DNA of 64,000 bases from JACCZR01 sp963830065 (lineage in GTDB: Bacteria > Actinomycetota > Thermoleophilia > Solirubrobacterales > Thermoleophilaceae): NCBI GenBank assembly GCA_963830065.1, contig CAWHLA010000011.1, positions 62,001-126,000 on the forward strand. The letters are read 5' to 3'. Position numbers and translations under genes: made by a program. Numbering within the stretch: the stretch's first letter is position 1; each line of letters starts with the position of its first letter. The notes below the pieces were generated by a model. It did no database searches, was not told the origin of the DNA, and saw only the letters and a program-made list of their open reading frames with translations. Of this stretch, positions 1 to 6,929 are shown one piece after another.

Positions 1-66
1 CACGGTGCCCGTCGCCTTGCGCGCCATCAGACGGCCCCGGTGGTCGCGCGTGAGGGTGAGCTTCAT
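1..66 (-). CDS. Hypothetical protein, N-terminus only (runs off the window)
   Basis: Only the first 22 codons lie inside the window, beginning MKLTLTRDHRGRLMARKATG. The ATG at 66 is preceded by AAAGGAG at a good distance. Too little is visible to name a family. The basic N-terminus could precede an export signal, but the hydrophobic part would lie beyond the edge. The start is convincing because of the ribosome binding site and the structured leader in front of it. Confidence 0.5.
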   Translation of the reverse strand, partial: MKLTLTRDHRGRLMARKATGTV

Positions 67-131
67 GCGGTGCTCCTTTCGGTCGGAGCACCGGGCGGGA
101 CGGCGGCGAAGTCGCGGAAGTAGATTCCGCG
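67..131 (-). promoter_or_regulatory. Structured 5' leader with a hairpin that hides the ribosome binding site
   Basis: Two perfect hairpins lie directly upstream of the minus-strand ATG at 66. The nearer one (69-92) pairs GGTGCTCC with GGAGCACC across an 8-base loop, and its start-proximal arm contains the AAAGGAG ribosome binding site. The farther one (113-131) pairs CGCGGAA with TTCCGCG across 5 bases. Hiding the Shine-Dalgarno in a stem suggests translational control, for example a riboswitch expression platform. I could not match an aptamer family with confidence. Confidence 0.45.
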
Positions 132-352
132 GCGCATCGGAGCTAATCCCTCCGGTGCCAGGCCCCCGGGCGTTTCCGCACCGCCGGGGCCACTTGTTTG
201 ACGGGTCGACTCTAGGTCCTGTAGCGGTCCGCGGCAAGAGTCACCGCCGGTATCGGCCGCTTCCCCCCGAAACACACCCGTTTGCGGTGATGCGCGGACC
301 CAATGTAGGTTCGTGCGACGGAAGCTCGCCCGACCCCCGAACGAGGAGTTCC

Positions 353-1414
353 ATGCGCCAGTCGATCTCGACGTGGAGGTTGCGGGTCGGTCCCGCCGTG
401 GCGGTGATGGCACTGCTGGCGCTGACGGTGCCGGGGGTGGCCCCGGGGTCCAGCGATCCCTGCACCCAGACACTGTCCAATGCCGGGACCTCGACCGGAA
501 GCTCGGTCCGCGACGTCATCTGTGGCACGAGCGGCAACGACACGCTCCTGGGCCGCGGTGGCAACGACGAGCTGCGCGGCTTTGGAGGAGACGACGATCT
601 GAACGGAGGGATCGGTAACGACGAGCTGTTCGGCGCCGGTGGCAAGGACAGGCTTGACGGCGAGAGCGGTAACGACACGCTGAACGGGAGCTCCGGCAAC
701 GACGTTTTGGAAGGGGGCAGCGCCGACGACGTGCTCACCGGCGGCACGGGCGACGACACTTATCTCGCGGGAAGCGGAGACGACAAGATCCTGGCTCGCG
801 ACGGGGAGAACGACGGCCCCTTCGGTCTCAGCACTTGTGGCGATGGGACCGACAGCATCGACATGGACCTGGCCGACGCCGTCGTAACTGGCGCCTTCGT
901 TGTCGCGCCCCTGGCGGTGAGTCTTACCTGCGAGAAGATCACCATCGGCGCGGTCAACGAAGGACCGAACGTCGGCATCTCGCGCCGCTCGCGGCGGGTC
1001 AGCCGGACTGGGCTGACGACGGTGCGGATCAGGTGCCCGCGCTCGCTGTCTTCGCGCTGTCGCGGCAGGCTGAAGCTTCAGCTCGCCAGCCGCCGTTCGC
1101 TGCGCCGCAGGGCCGCGCGCACTCGCTACAGCATTCGGCCTGGGACCTCGCGCAGCGTTTCCGTACGCCTCTCCCGAAGCGACCGGCGGACGCTCCGCCG
1201 ACGCCGGCGGGCCAGAGGGCCTGGTAACATCCGTCGGAGGACGGGACAGCCGACCCGGAAAGAAGACCACCACTCCGGCGTCAGGCTCATGGCGAGCGCT
1301 GAGCCAAGGGCTGTAGTGGAAGTCGATCTCGACCCGCCCCATCACCAGCTTGAGCCAGCCGCCTTGCGGGGTCGGCGTGTGCACCGCGTCGAGGAAGAGT
1401 CTGGCGCGATTTAG
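353..1414 (+). CDS. Secreted RTX (haemolysin-type calcium-binding repeat) protein
   Basis: 353-residue protein, probably exported and calcium-binding. The ATG at 353 follows AGGAG at 343-347. Residues 1-35 form a signal peptide: basic start, hydrophobic core, exit near VAPGSS. Residues about 55-150 carry tandem nonapeptide repeats of the GGxGNDxLxG type, which are known to fold as a calcium-binding parallel beta roll. A basic Arg/Ser-rich module with a Cys pair (RCPRSLSSRC) follows, of a kind often seen at the end of secreted proteins in this lineage. The last 60 residues look less protein-like, so the original stop may have been lost. No catalytic domain is visible; an extracellular or surface role is inferred. 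Confidence 0.75.
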   Translation: MRQSISTWRLRVGPAVAVMALLALTVPGVAPGSSDPCTQTLSNAGTSTGSSVRDVICGTSGNDTLLGRGGNDELRGFGGDDDLNGGIGNDELFGAGGKDRLDGESGNDTLNGSSGNDVLEGGSADDVLTGGTGDDTYLAGSGDDKILARDGENDGPFGLSTCGDGTDSIDMDLADAVVTGAFVVAPLAVSLTCEKITIGAVNEGPNVGISRRSRRVSRTGLTTVRIRCPRSLSSRCRGRLKLQLASRRSLRRRAARTRYSIRPGTSRSVSVRLSRSDRRTLRRRRRARGPGNIRRRTGQPTRKEDHHSGVRLMASAEPRAVVEVDLDPPHHQLEPAALRGRRVHRVEEESGAI

Positions 1415-1604
1415 TTACGAGCCCCCGCAGCCCACTGGGGGCTGCGAGGGCGGCACGGTGGCGTGACCCTCCGTGCACAGATCTAGAACGCGAATCGCTG
1501 TTCAAGGTTGACTGGTTTCCCTGCATTTGGGGTAGACCGCGCGCAGGTGGCGTGGCCCTCTCGTACGGACGGTGAAAGCCGAAGCACGGGAGGAGGTGAA
1601 GAGA

Positions 1605-1793
1605 GTGAAGAAGCGCATCGCGTTGCTCCTGTCGGCCATGGCGCTGGCGGCGAGTGGAGTGGCCGGAGCCGCCTCGGCCGCAGTTGACGTTGGTCCGGGC
1701 AAGGGAAACCCGGACACGAACCCGACGGGCAAGTGCTCGCCTGGGCAGAACAAGGACACGTCTCCGGGCGGGCTCAAGAAGTGCCCCGAGTAG
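1605..1793 (+). CDS. Small secreted Cys-containing peptide 1
   Basis: 62-residue protein with a basic N-terminus (VKKR) and a hydrophobic stretch ending ASAA, a textbook signal peptide. The mature part is about 37 residues, rich in Gly, Pro, Asn and Lys, with two Cys (GKC and KKC) 16 residues apart. GTG at 1605 is chosen over the in-frame GTG at 1572 because GGGAGGAGG sits 8 bases upstream and the signal peptide begins there. It is first of three tandem genes for similar exported peptides; a 12-bp hairpin separates it from the next. Function unknown. Confidence 0.6.
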   Translation: MKKRIALLLSAMALAASGVAGAASAAVDVGPGKGNPDTNPTGKCSPGQNKDTSPGGLKKCPE

Positions 1794-1805
1794 GCGGTTG
1801 AAATC

Positions 1806-1843
1806 GCGGTCAGGCCACGGCCGACGCGCCATGGCCTGACCGC
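1806..1843 (+). terminator. 12-bp hairpin between secreted-peptide genes 1 and 2
   Basis: GCGGTCAGGCCA (1806-1817) pairs perfectly with TGGCCTGACCGC (1832-1843) around a 14-base loop, starting 12 bases after the stop of peptide 1. There is no T-run, so it may be an attenuator or an mRNA 3'-end stabiliser rather than a classic intrinsic terminator. Confidence 0.5.
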
Positions 1844-1864
1844 CACGACGCAGAGGAGCAAGAG

Positions 1865-2074
1865 ATGACCAAGGGACGCAAGACCATGGCTGCCCTGTTG
1901 GCGGCCGCAGCGCTCGGCGTGGCGGCAGTACCGGCCGCGACGGCCAGCCCCTCCCCGCCGACCAACGGCGGCAACGGCGCAGGCAGCAGCGGCAACTGCA
2001 CCGGCAACCCCGACGACCGGCCCGCGTCGTGCAACAGCGCGACCTCGAAGGGCCCCAACGCAGTGCCCAGGTAG
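1865..2074 (+). CDS. Small secreted Cys-containing peptide 2
   Basis: 69-residue protein starting at ATG 1865 behind AGAGGAGCAAGAG. Residues 1-27 form a signal peptide (MTKGRK, then a long Ala/Leu/Val core ending ATAS). The mature part is Gly/Asn/Ser/Pro-rich and holds exactly two Cys in the motif CTGNPDDRPASC. Peptide 3 carries nearly the same motif with the same spacing, which marks a shared family. A disulfide-closed exported product is an inference; the family is not one I recognise. Confidence 0.62.
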   Translation: MTKGRKTMAALLAAAALGVAAVPAATASPSPPTNGGNGAGSSGNCTGNPDDRPASCNSATSKGPNAVPR

Positions 2075-2115
2075 GACGCAGGCCAACAACAGGCTCACTC
2101 TCAAGGAGGAGAGGC

Positions 2116-2307
2116 ATGAGGAAGAAGACGGCAGCCGTGCTCAGCATCTGTGCGCTCGGGCTCGTCTCGGCGGCACCGGCGTTCGCCGGTCCCAACGAGG
2201 GTCCGGGTAACGGAGGCGGTCAGAGCAAGCAGTGCACCGGTCCACAGGCCGACCGGCCGGCGAGCTGCACCAGCCAGGGCGGTCCCGGCGACCGGGGCAG
2301 CAACTAG
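2116..2307 (+). CDS. Small secreted Cys-containing peptide 3
   Basis: 63-residue protein. ATG 2116 follows AAGGAGGAG, so the longer open frame from 2029 is not used. The signal peptide MRKKTAAVLS... ends in PAFA, an ideal signal peptidase I site. The mature part opens with a Gly/Pro/Asn-rich stretch and carries CTGPQADRPASC, matching the Cys-to-Cys motif of peptide 2 in length and in DRPASC. It ends GGPGDRGSN. Together with its two upstream relatives it forms a small tandem array of exported peptides. Confidence 0.65.
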   Translation: MRKKTAAVLSICALGLVSAAPAFAGPNEGPGNGGGQSKQCTGPQADRPASCTSQGGPGDRGSN

Positions 2308-2331
2308 CCCAGTTCGGACGCGCGATGGGCA

Positions 2332-2364
2332 CCCAGGGGCCACGCCAGCAACGTGGCTCCTGGG
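2332..2364 (+). terminator. 13-bp hairpin after the peptide array
   Basis: CCCAGGGGCCACG (2332-2344) pairs with CGTGGCTCCTGGG (2352-2364) over a 7-base loop, with one G-T pair. It lies 25 bases after the last peptide gene and before the convergent phage-like gene, so it probably ends transcription from the peptide side. No clear T-run. Confidence 0.5.
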
Positions 2365-2427
2365 GTCCTCGCGCTTTCCCTGTTCGCTCACGAGACCTCA
2401 AAGAGGTCGGGGGCAGAATTGCGCTCA

Positions 2428-2784
2428 TCAGCGTCGCTCCGTCAGGTCGAGCGCCACGCTGTCGTCGTCGAGGAACCTCCGCGTTGGACGGTCGAGGGGC
2501 GGCGGCTTGGACTCGGGCGGAGGCGTGGGGGCCTCGCGGCGTCGGCGCTCGAGGATTCGGTCGGCCTCAGCCACCGCCCCCCGCAGGTGGTGCTCGACGG
2601 CCTCGTCTCGGGTCATCGCTGAGTCGTCCCAGGCCATCCCCAGTGGCGTGTACTCCACCTGGCCGTGCTCATCGATCAAGACCAGCCGGAGAGTCCCGGC
2701 CGCACCCAGCGTCGTCGGCGGGACCTTGATCCAGTACTTCCCCTTGCCCTCGCCCGTCCCCAGCGGGCGGATGTCGCTGCTCAT
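2428..2784 (-). CDS. Phage-associated hypothetical protein downstream of terL
   Basis: 118-residue protein starting at ATG 2784 (MSSDIRPLGTG), 14 bases after the terminase stop and behind GAGAGGAGCG. The N-terminal half reads as a small beta-rich segment (KYWIKVPPTTLG ... LRLVLIDEHGQ). The middle is a charged helix around a DEAVEHHLRGAVAEADRILE stretch, and the C-terminus is Pro- and charge-rich. No family is recognised. Position and strand make it the last gene of the packaging block; no portal or capsid gene follows, so the element is cut short here. Confidence 0.6.
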   Translation of the reverse strand: MSSDIRPLGTGEGKGKYWIKVPPTTLGAAGTLRLVLIDEHGQVEYTPLGMAWDDSAMTRDEAVEHHLRGAVAEADRILERRRREAPTPPPESKPPPLDRPTRRFLDDDSVALDLTERR

Positions 2785-2797
2785 CGTTTCGCTCCTC

Positions 2798-4285
2798 TCA
2801 CGAGAAATAGACGCTCGATCCACGGGCCGCGACTTCGGGACGCGGCTCCGCGGAGGTGGTCTCGGTGGCGTGCAGCACCCGCACGGCCATCGCCAGGGCG
2901 ACGGTGGCGTCGATCGGGAGGTTCTTGCCCTTCGGCTTGACGAAGCGCCAGACCGCGCCCACGAACTTGGCTGAGGCGCTGATGACGTGCCTGGTCAGCT
3001 CCTCGTGGTCCGGGTGAACCAGCCCCCGGGTGGCGATGGCCTCGGCCAGCTTCTGCGAGGCGTCCGCCATCGGCCCTGGCTTTTGCGAATGCGTTAGCAC
3101 CGCAGCGTCCAGCTCGCGGTCGAGTCGCTGGGCCAACTGCTCGCCGCCGGCTTCGGGGTCGAGCACGAACGTACATCCCGGCCAGCGCTCCGCGAACGCC
3201 TCGGCGGCGGCGAAGACCTCTTCGGCGTCGAGGCTGGTGCCGTCCTGGGGCGGGGTGAGGATCGTCGGCGGGTGGACCTCGATCAGGTCGTTCTCGTTCC
3301 GGCGGATCGGGACGACGGCCGTGGTGTCCCAGCGCCAGCCAAGGTCGACGCCCACTACCACGCCGTCGACCGCCTCGGGGATCTCGAGCCCGGGCCGCGC
3401 ACACGCCGCCCACTCCTTGGCCGAGATCGCCGCGTCCTCGCCGGCCACCCACAGCCCGCAAGCAAACCGGGCCCAGGCCCAGGGGGTCATCGAAGGGGAG
3501 TCGAAGCGGCGGCGCAGGGCCTCGGGCGTCTGCCAGCTCGCCGGGTTCGCGGTGGCAACCACTTCCATGGCCTCCCGGTCGTCGGCTTCGTCCAGGGCCC
3601 ATTCGTGGAGGACGAAAGCGCCGTCGCCAGACCTGCAGTAGCGGTAGGCCCCGTCGCGCTCGACCGTCGGGAGCTTGTATGCCGCCTTTCGCATCCTGCC
3701 CAGCGGCGAGTCTTCGTCGTCGCCCGCGGTGGAGATGCCGATCAGCCTTCCCTGCCGCGGGCCAAGCCCGTCGCGCAGCGTGCCGTACAGCTCCGCGCTG
3801 CGGTGGCGGGCCACCTCGTCCACGATCGCCAAGGTGCAGATAGTCCCGTCAGCCGTGTCGGCGTCGGCAGCCATGACCCGGATGCGGCCGGCGTCGCTGC
3901 GGCTGCGCAGCTCGCGCATCGTCAGCTTCACCCGTGCCTTCAACCACTCCGAGCGGCGCACGAACCCGCCGGCCTGGTTGAACAGGATGCCGGCCTGTTC
4001 ACGCGAGGCGGCGACCACGACGCACTCGGCGTCGGGGGTGGTAACCAGGTGGAAGAGGGCCACGGCCGCGGCGCTGGTGGACTTCGAGTTCTTCTTCGGC
4101 ACCAGAATCACCGTCTCGGTCGTGCCGGAGAAGTAGTCCCTGAGCATCTGCTTCTGGAAGTCCTCGATGACCAGCGGGCTTCCGTCCTCCAGGCGCAGAT
4201 GGGTCGCACAGAAGCGTACGAAGCGGGCGAGTTCACCCTTCTGTTGCCTAAGCACGCGATTGCCCCGCAGGTAGGGTCGCCTCAT
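2798..4285 (-). CDS. Phage terminase, large subunit
   Basis: 495-residue DNA-packaging motor subunit (ATPase plus nuclease) that cuts concatemeric phage DNA and pumps it into the prohead. Visible features: an adenine-binding-like IEDFQKQMLRDYF; a Walker A-like VPKKNSKST near residue 65; a Walker B-like TLAIVDEVARH near 150; coupling GISTAGD near 185; and the nuclease half with GVDLGWRWDT near 310, FVLDPEAGG and LPIDATVALAMA. It resembles the YmfN/HK97-type family. ATG 4285 is used; ATG 4393 in the same frame is possible but gives an unconvincing extension and would overlap the plus-strand small gene. It belongs to a remnant prophage. Confidence 0.85.
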   Translation of the reverse strand: MRRPYLRGNRVLRQQKGELARFVRFCATHLRLEDGSPLVIEDFQKQMLRDYFSGTTETVILVPKKNSKSTSAAAVALFHLVTTPDAECVVVAASREQAGILFNQAGGFVRRSEWLKARVKLTMRELRSRSDAGRIRVMAADADTADGTICTLAIVDEVARHRSAELYGTLRDGLGPRQGRLIGISTAGDDEDSPLGRMRKAAYKLPTVERDGAYRYCRSGDGAFVLHEWALDEADDREAMEVVATANPASWQTPEALRRRFDSPSMTPWAWARFACGLWVAGEDAAISAKEWAACARPGLEIPEAVDGVVVGVDLGWRWDTTAVVPIRRNENDLIEVHPPTILTPPQDGTSLDAEEVFAAAEAFAERWPGCTFVLDPEAGGEQLAQRLDRELDAAVLTHSQKPGPMADASQKLAEAIATRGLVHPDHEELTRHVISASAKFVGAVWRFVKPKGKNLPIDATVALAMAVRVLHATETTSAEPRPEVAARGSSVYFS

Positions 4286-4493
4286 GGCAATCCAGACGGT
4301 CGTCGTGCTCGCCAACGGGAGCATTCGGACCAACGACGACACTGCCGCCAACCTTGCGAGACGATTCTCGGAGAGCGCGCCTTCTGACTTCATCGAGATC
4401 GATGACGTCAGAGGCGTGAAGCACTGGGTCGCGGCCGGCCGGGTGATTGCTGTTCATGAGGTGGACGACAAGTCCCCTCCCGCTCACCTCTAG
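4284..4493 (+). CDS. Hypothetical 69-residue protein opposite the terminase start
   Basis: The sequence reads as a compact alpha/beta protein (MAIQTVVVLANGS ... DFIEIDDVRGVKHWV ... RVIAVHEVDD). Its ATG (4284-4286) overlaps the minus-strand terminase ATG (4285-4283) in a CATG. The ribosome binding site is weak (GCAGGTAGGG). It lies antisense to any longer form of the terminase. Family unknown; medium confidence because only protein-like composition supports it. Confidence 0.45.
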   Translation: MAIQTVVVLANGSIRTNDDTAANLARRFSESAPSDFIEIDDVRGVKHWVAAGRVIAVHEVDDKSPPAHL

Positions 4494-4500
4494 CCCGGGA

Positions 4501-4806
4501 TCAGCTACCACCACGGGCTGCCCTCCTGGCCTTTAGCTCATCGAACTCGTCGGGCTCGACACTGCCCTCGTCTTGGTCGCGCAGGGCGCGCTCCAGCGCG
4601 ATGGCGGCAGCCACACGACCGTCTCGCGCCAGGCGGGTCAAGATCGACAACGCCTCGCCCCTGGTCGCCACCTCGTCGTCCCGCGGCGGCTCGCGCAGCA
4701 GTGAGCGCAGGAATCCTGGGCGCGAGGTCCCCGGAGGACGCAGTTCGTCCAGACGGGCCAGCTCCTCGTCGCTGAAGGTGACCTTGATCCCGTGCTGGCG
4801 GCCCAT
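4501..4806 (-). CDS. Ribbon-helix-helix-like protein, candidate small terminase subunit
   Basis: 101 residues from ATG 4806 (MGRQHGIKVTFSDEELARLD). The N-terminal strand followed by two helices (IKVTFSDEELARLDEL, then SRPGFLRSLLRE) fits a ribbon-helix-helix DNA-binding fold. The rest is helical and acidic, ending KARRAARGGS. It sits immediately upstream of the large terminase, where small terminase subunits usually lie, so a packaging-site recognition role is inferred. A simple phage repressor of the same fold is the alternative. The upstream in-frame extension is not used because it lacks protein character. Confidence 0.65.
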   Translation of the reverse strand: MGRQHGIKVTFSDEELARLDELRPPGTSRPGFLRSLLREPPRDDEVATRGEALSILTRLARDGRVAAAIALERALRDQDEGSVEPDEFDELKARRAARGGS

Positions 4807-4872
4807 GGGACTCAGACGCCCCATCGCGGGTGGCGCGCGGCACCGCGTCCTGTGCAAGGGGTCATCCCAGGG

Positions 4873-4900
4873 TTGACAGGGGTCGTAAAGCGAGCACAAT
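4873..4900 (+). promoter_or_regulatory. Predicted sigma-70-type promoter for the Cys-rich small gene
   Basis: TTGACA (4873-4878) and CACAAT (4895-4900) are separated by 16 bases, close to the consensus. Transcription would begin near 4907, which excludes the ATG at 4899 as start and favours the GTG at 4920 behind GGGGGGAGG. Confidence 0.5.
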
Positions 4901-4919
4901 GGCCTGGGGGGAGGCTGCC

Positions 4920-5147
4920 GTGGTATTTGCTCAGTTGGTCTGTCAGCAGTGCGGAGCGACCAGGTATTCCAGCCCGCCCGCCAATGCCGCGGGACACACG
5001 CACCGCGCCGCCACGATTGTTCGGTGCGAGTGTGGCGGCAGGGCTCAGGTGGTTCGTGTCATTGAGCGCCACCCGGCGCTTCTGGAAACCGTCCCAACGG
5101 CCCGGCTGAACCGTCAGGCCGCGAACGGCACGGCACCAACGGCGTAG
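4920..5147 (+). CDS. Small zinc-ribbon-like protein
   Basis: 75 residues from GTG 4920, chosen because GGGGGGAGG (4906-4914) and a promoter-like pair lie just upstream. A CQQCG pair near residues 8-11 and a CECGG pair near 33-35 are arranged like a zinc ribbon that binds one Zn. The C-terminus is plain and ends NGTAPTA. It runs opposite to the surrounding phage genes with its own promoter, so it may be cargo or a host gene. Function unknown. Confidence 0.5.
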   Translation: MVFAQLVCQQCGATRYSSPPANAAGHTHRAATIVRCECGGRAQVVRVIERHPALLETVPTARLNRQAANGTAPTA

Positions 5148-5306
5148 GCCCGCCCGTCCGCGGGAAGCCTGCTGTCGGTCCTCGCGGGCCATGGGTCAGG
5201 AATCCGATTTCGGCAGGCGCGCGCCAGCAGCCACCACGACGACCCCGTCAGATGAAGCGGCCTTCGGGTTGCCCCCCTGCCCGGGCCACCGGATACTGGG
5301 CGTTCG

Positions 5307-5705
5307 ATGTCGCAGGAGAACGAAGCGCTCGCTCGCCGGGCCTACGACGCCTTCAGCCGGGGGGACTGGGACGCCCTTGTCGAGCTGATCGATCCAGACG
5401 TGGAGTTCACCTCGCTGCTTCTCGAAGCCGAGGGTGCGACCTATCGCGGTCATGACGGGCTGCGGGAGTACTTCGAGGGGCTCCGGGGGGTGTTCGGGGA
5501 CTGGCGCAGCGAGATCGTGGCGATGCGCGACTTCGGCGGGACGCTCGTAATTCGGTCCTGGGCCGTCGGAACTGCGGCAGCCAGCGGTGTTCATCTGGAG
5601 CAGGAGTTCTGGCAGGCCGCCCGGGCCAGCAACGGCAAGATCGTCTGGTGGAAGTTCTGCCGCACCGAGGCCGAGGCGCTCGCAGCCGTGGGGCTGTCGG
5701 AGTAA
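5307..5705 (+). CDS. SnoaL-like / NTF2-fold protein
   Basis: 132 residues, the usual length for a single NTF2-fold domain. The opening MSQENEALARRAYDAFSRGDWDAL is the typical helical start; VELIDPDVEFTS, YRGHDGLREYFEGL, WRSEIVAMRDFG and the final strand WWKFCRTEAEALAAVGL follow the family order. Members range from polyketide cyclases to small-molecule-binding proteins without a known reaction, so substrate and role cannot be assigned. It stands alone on the plus strand inside the phage-like block. Confidence 0.8.
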   Translation: MSQENEALARRAYDAFSRGDWDALVELIDPDVEFTSLLLEAEGATYRGHDGLREYFEGLRGVFGDWRSEIVAMRDFGGTLVIRSWAVGTAAASGVHLEQEFWQAARASNGKIVWWKFCRTEAEALAAVGLSE

Positions 5706-5710
5706 GGACC

Positions 5711-6040
5711 TCACGCCCTAGCCCTCCTCGCCTCCGCTCGCGTCTTCTCTGCGTGGCAGGCCGAGTGAATCGGGGCGAGGTTGCTCTCGTCGTCCGCTCC
5801 GCCCTCCGCCAGAGGCACGACGTGGTCGACCTGGTCGGCCGACGGATTCGACCTCCCGCACCAATGACAGGCGTGCGTGTACCGAGCCAGCACCCGCTTG
5901 GCCCGTCGCTGCTCCTCCCAGCCCGAAACGGTGACCCGCTGCCTACGGCGTGAGGTCGCCCACGGCCTGGGCTGGTGCTCGGGGCAGTAGCTCCCCTCCG
6001 ACGGGATGCCGCACTTCACGCATGCCCGTAGCACGCTCAT
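5711..6040 (-). CDS. HNH endonuclease (phage packaging type)
   Basis: 109 residues. The N-terminus carries CVKCGIPSEGSYCPEH, a zinc site; the C-terminal half carries the HNH motif: CHWCGRS, then DQVDHVVPLAEGG with the catalytic His pair, then NLAPIHSACHAEK with the Asn and last His. Such small HNH nucleases commonly sit beside the terminase genes of HK97-type phages and are needed for DNA cleavage in packaging. ATG 6040 overlaps the stop of the upstream gene as ATGA, so translation is probably coupled. Confidence 0.85.
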   Translation of the reverse strand: MSVLRACVKCGIPSEGSYCPEHQPRPWATSRRRQRVTVSGWEEQRRAKRVLARYTHACHWCGRSNPSADQVDHVVPLAEGGADDESNLAPIHSACHAEKTRAEARRARA

Positions 6041-6267
6041 TCGGACCCGTCACCGTGAAGACTGCGGATCAGTTCGACGTGCCCGCGCTTGGGCTCGAAC
6101 AGCCGGCGCAGGAACTCAGAGCCGTCCTCGTCCTCGGTCGGAGTAGGAGCAGGCGGGTCCTCTTGGTGCGCCGACTGCACCACCTGCTCGTCGGTGGGCT
6201 CGGCCTCGCTCGGCTCCGCCCCGAACAGCCGGGCGAAGTCCTCGGCTGTCCCCTCCCTCTCGCTCAC
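6037..6267 (-). CDS. Phage-like hypothetical protein, acidic
   Basis: 76 residues from GTG 6267 (VSEREGTAEDFARLFG). It is coupled on both sides: its GTG overlaps the upstream stop as GTGA and its TGA overlaps the HNH ATG. The sequence is acidic and probably flexible (a PPAPTPTEDEDG linker), with two amphipathic pieces, EDFARLFG and EFLRRLFEPKRG, that look like a repeated xxFLRRLF motif. Family unknown. The tight overlaps make it a real gene of the phage operon. Confidence 0.6.
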   Translation of the reverse strand: MSEREGTAEDFARLFGAEPSEAEPTDEQVVQSAHQEDPPAPTPTEDEDGSEFLRRLFEPKRGHVELIRSLHGDGSE

Positions 6268-6851
6268 GACGGGCGCTCGATCCGCTCGGGTTGCTCGACC
6301 AACTCCACGCCGTCGGCCGACCGGACGGGGACCCAACCGTCGACCGTCCGCACGGCCTGAGGCTCCTCGTCGTTGTAAGGCGTCATCGCCGGAATGCGGG
6401 CCGGCAGCAGATCCTCGGCGCCACCAAGGACCCGCTCGATCTCCTGGAGGTGCGGATCGACCCACACGCTGCGGCCGTCGAACAGGCCCCCGACCGCCGT
6501 GGCGATCGTCAGCAGGGGGACCTCGCGGGCCCGTACCCGGCTGATCGCCTCCAGCGTCTTCTGAGCGAGGGCCTTGACCTCCTGGAGGTCCCCTGCGCCG
6601 AGGTCGTGCTCGGCCCGGGCCAGCTCCACGCAGCCGTCGCGGGTGAGGAGGGTGATCTCCTTCTCCAGGGAGACGATGCGTCGGTCTGCGCCCTCGAGGA
6701 TCGCGGGCCACTTGCTGGTCTGGGCTTCGTCGCGCTTGGCCTTGAGCTTCGCGGCTTCGGACTTTGGCTTGGGCTGGCCATTGTCGAACTGCTCCGGGGC
6801 GCTACGCGCGAGGTGGTCGAGGCCGGCTTCTGCCGCGGCGACCTCGCGGTA
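6264..6851 (-). pseudogene. Phage-like helical protein, 5'-truncated near the attachment site
   Basis: An open frame runs from an in-frame TAA at 6854-6852 to the stop at 6264. The first usable start codon is GTG 6629, yet the upstream 70 codons read as good protein (Lys/Glu-rich coiled coil: KSEAAKLKAKRDEAQ, RRIVSLEKEITLLT). The native start is therefore missing. The lost end lies about 35 bases from a tRNA 3' fragment, so the gene was probably cut at the element boundary. The C-terminal part (VWVDPHLQEIERVLGG ... VDGWVPVRSADG) is globular. It overlaps the next gene by 4 bases. Role unknown. Confidence 0.6.
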
Positions 6852-6885
6852 TTAAGCCCATTTCGGCTCTAACTAGCCTCGGCTC

Positions 6886-6924
6886 GACAGCTGGAGGTCG
6901 CTGGTTCGAGCCCAGCACGGCCCA
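6886..6924 (+). other. tRNA 3'-end fragment, probable attachment-site half of the prophage remnant
   Basis: A perfect T-arm (GCTGG 6900-6904, loop TTCGAGC, CCAGC 6912-6916) is followed by a 7-base acceptor strand ACGGCCC and discriminator A (6924). No 5' half of a tRNA precedes it. ACGGCCCA with this T-arm resembles a tRNA-Lys (GGGCCGT...). Such 3' halves are left where an element integrates into a tRNA gene, which fits the truncated phage genes immediately to the left. Confidence 0.6.
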
Positions 6925-6929
6925 TCGCT

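Noticed and set aside
1508..1538. Promoter TTGACT...TAGACC for the peptide array
   Set aside because: The spacing is 19 bases and the -10 is weak; not strong enough to list.
4286..4393. Longer TerL start at 4393
   Set aside because: The added 36 residues are not family-like and no RBS is present; kept only as an alternative.
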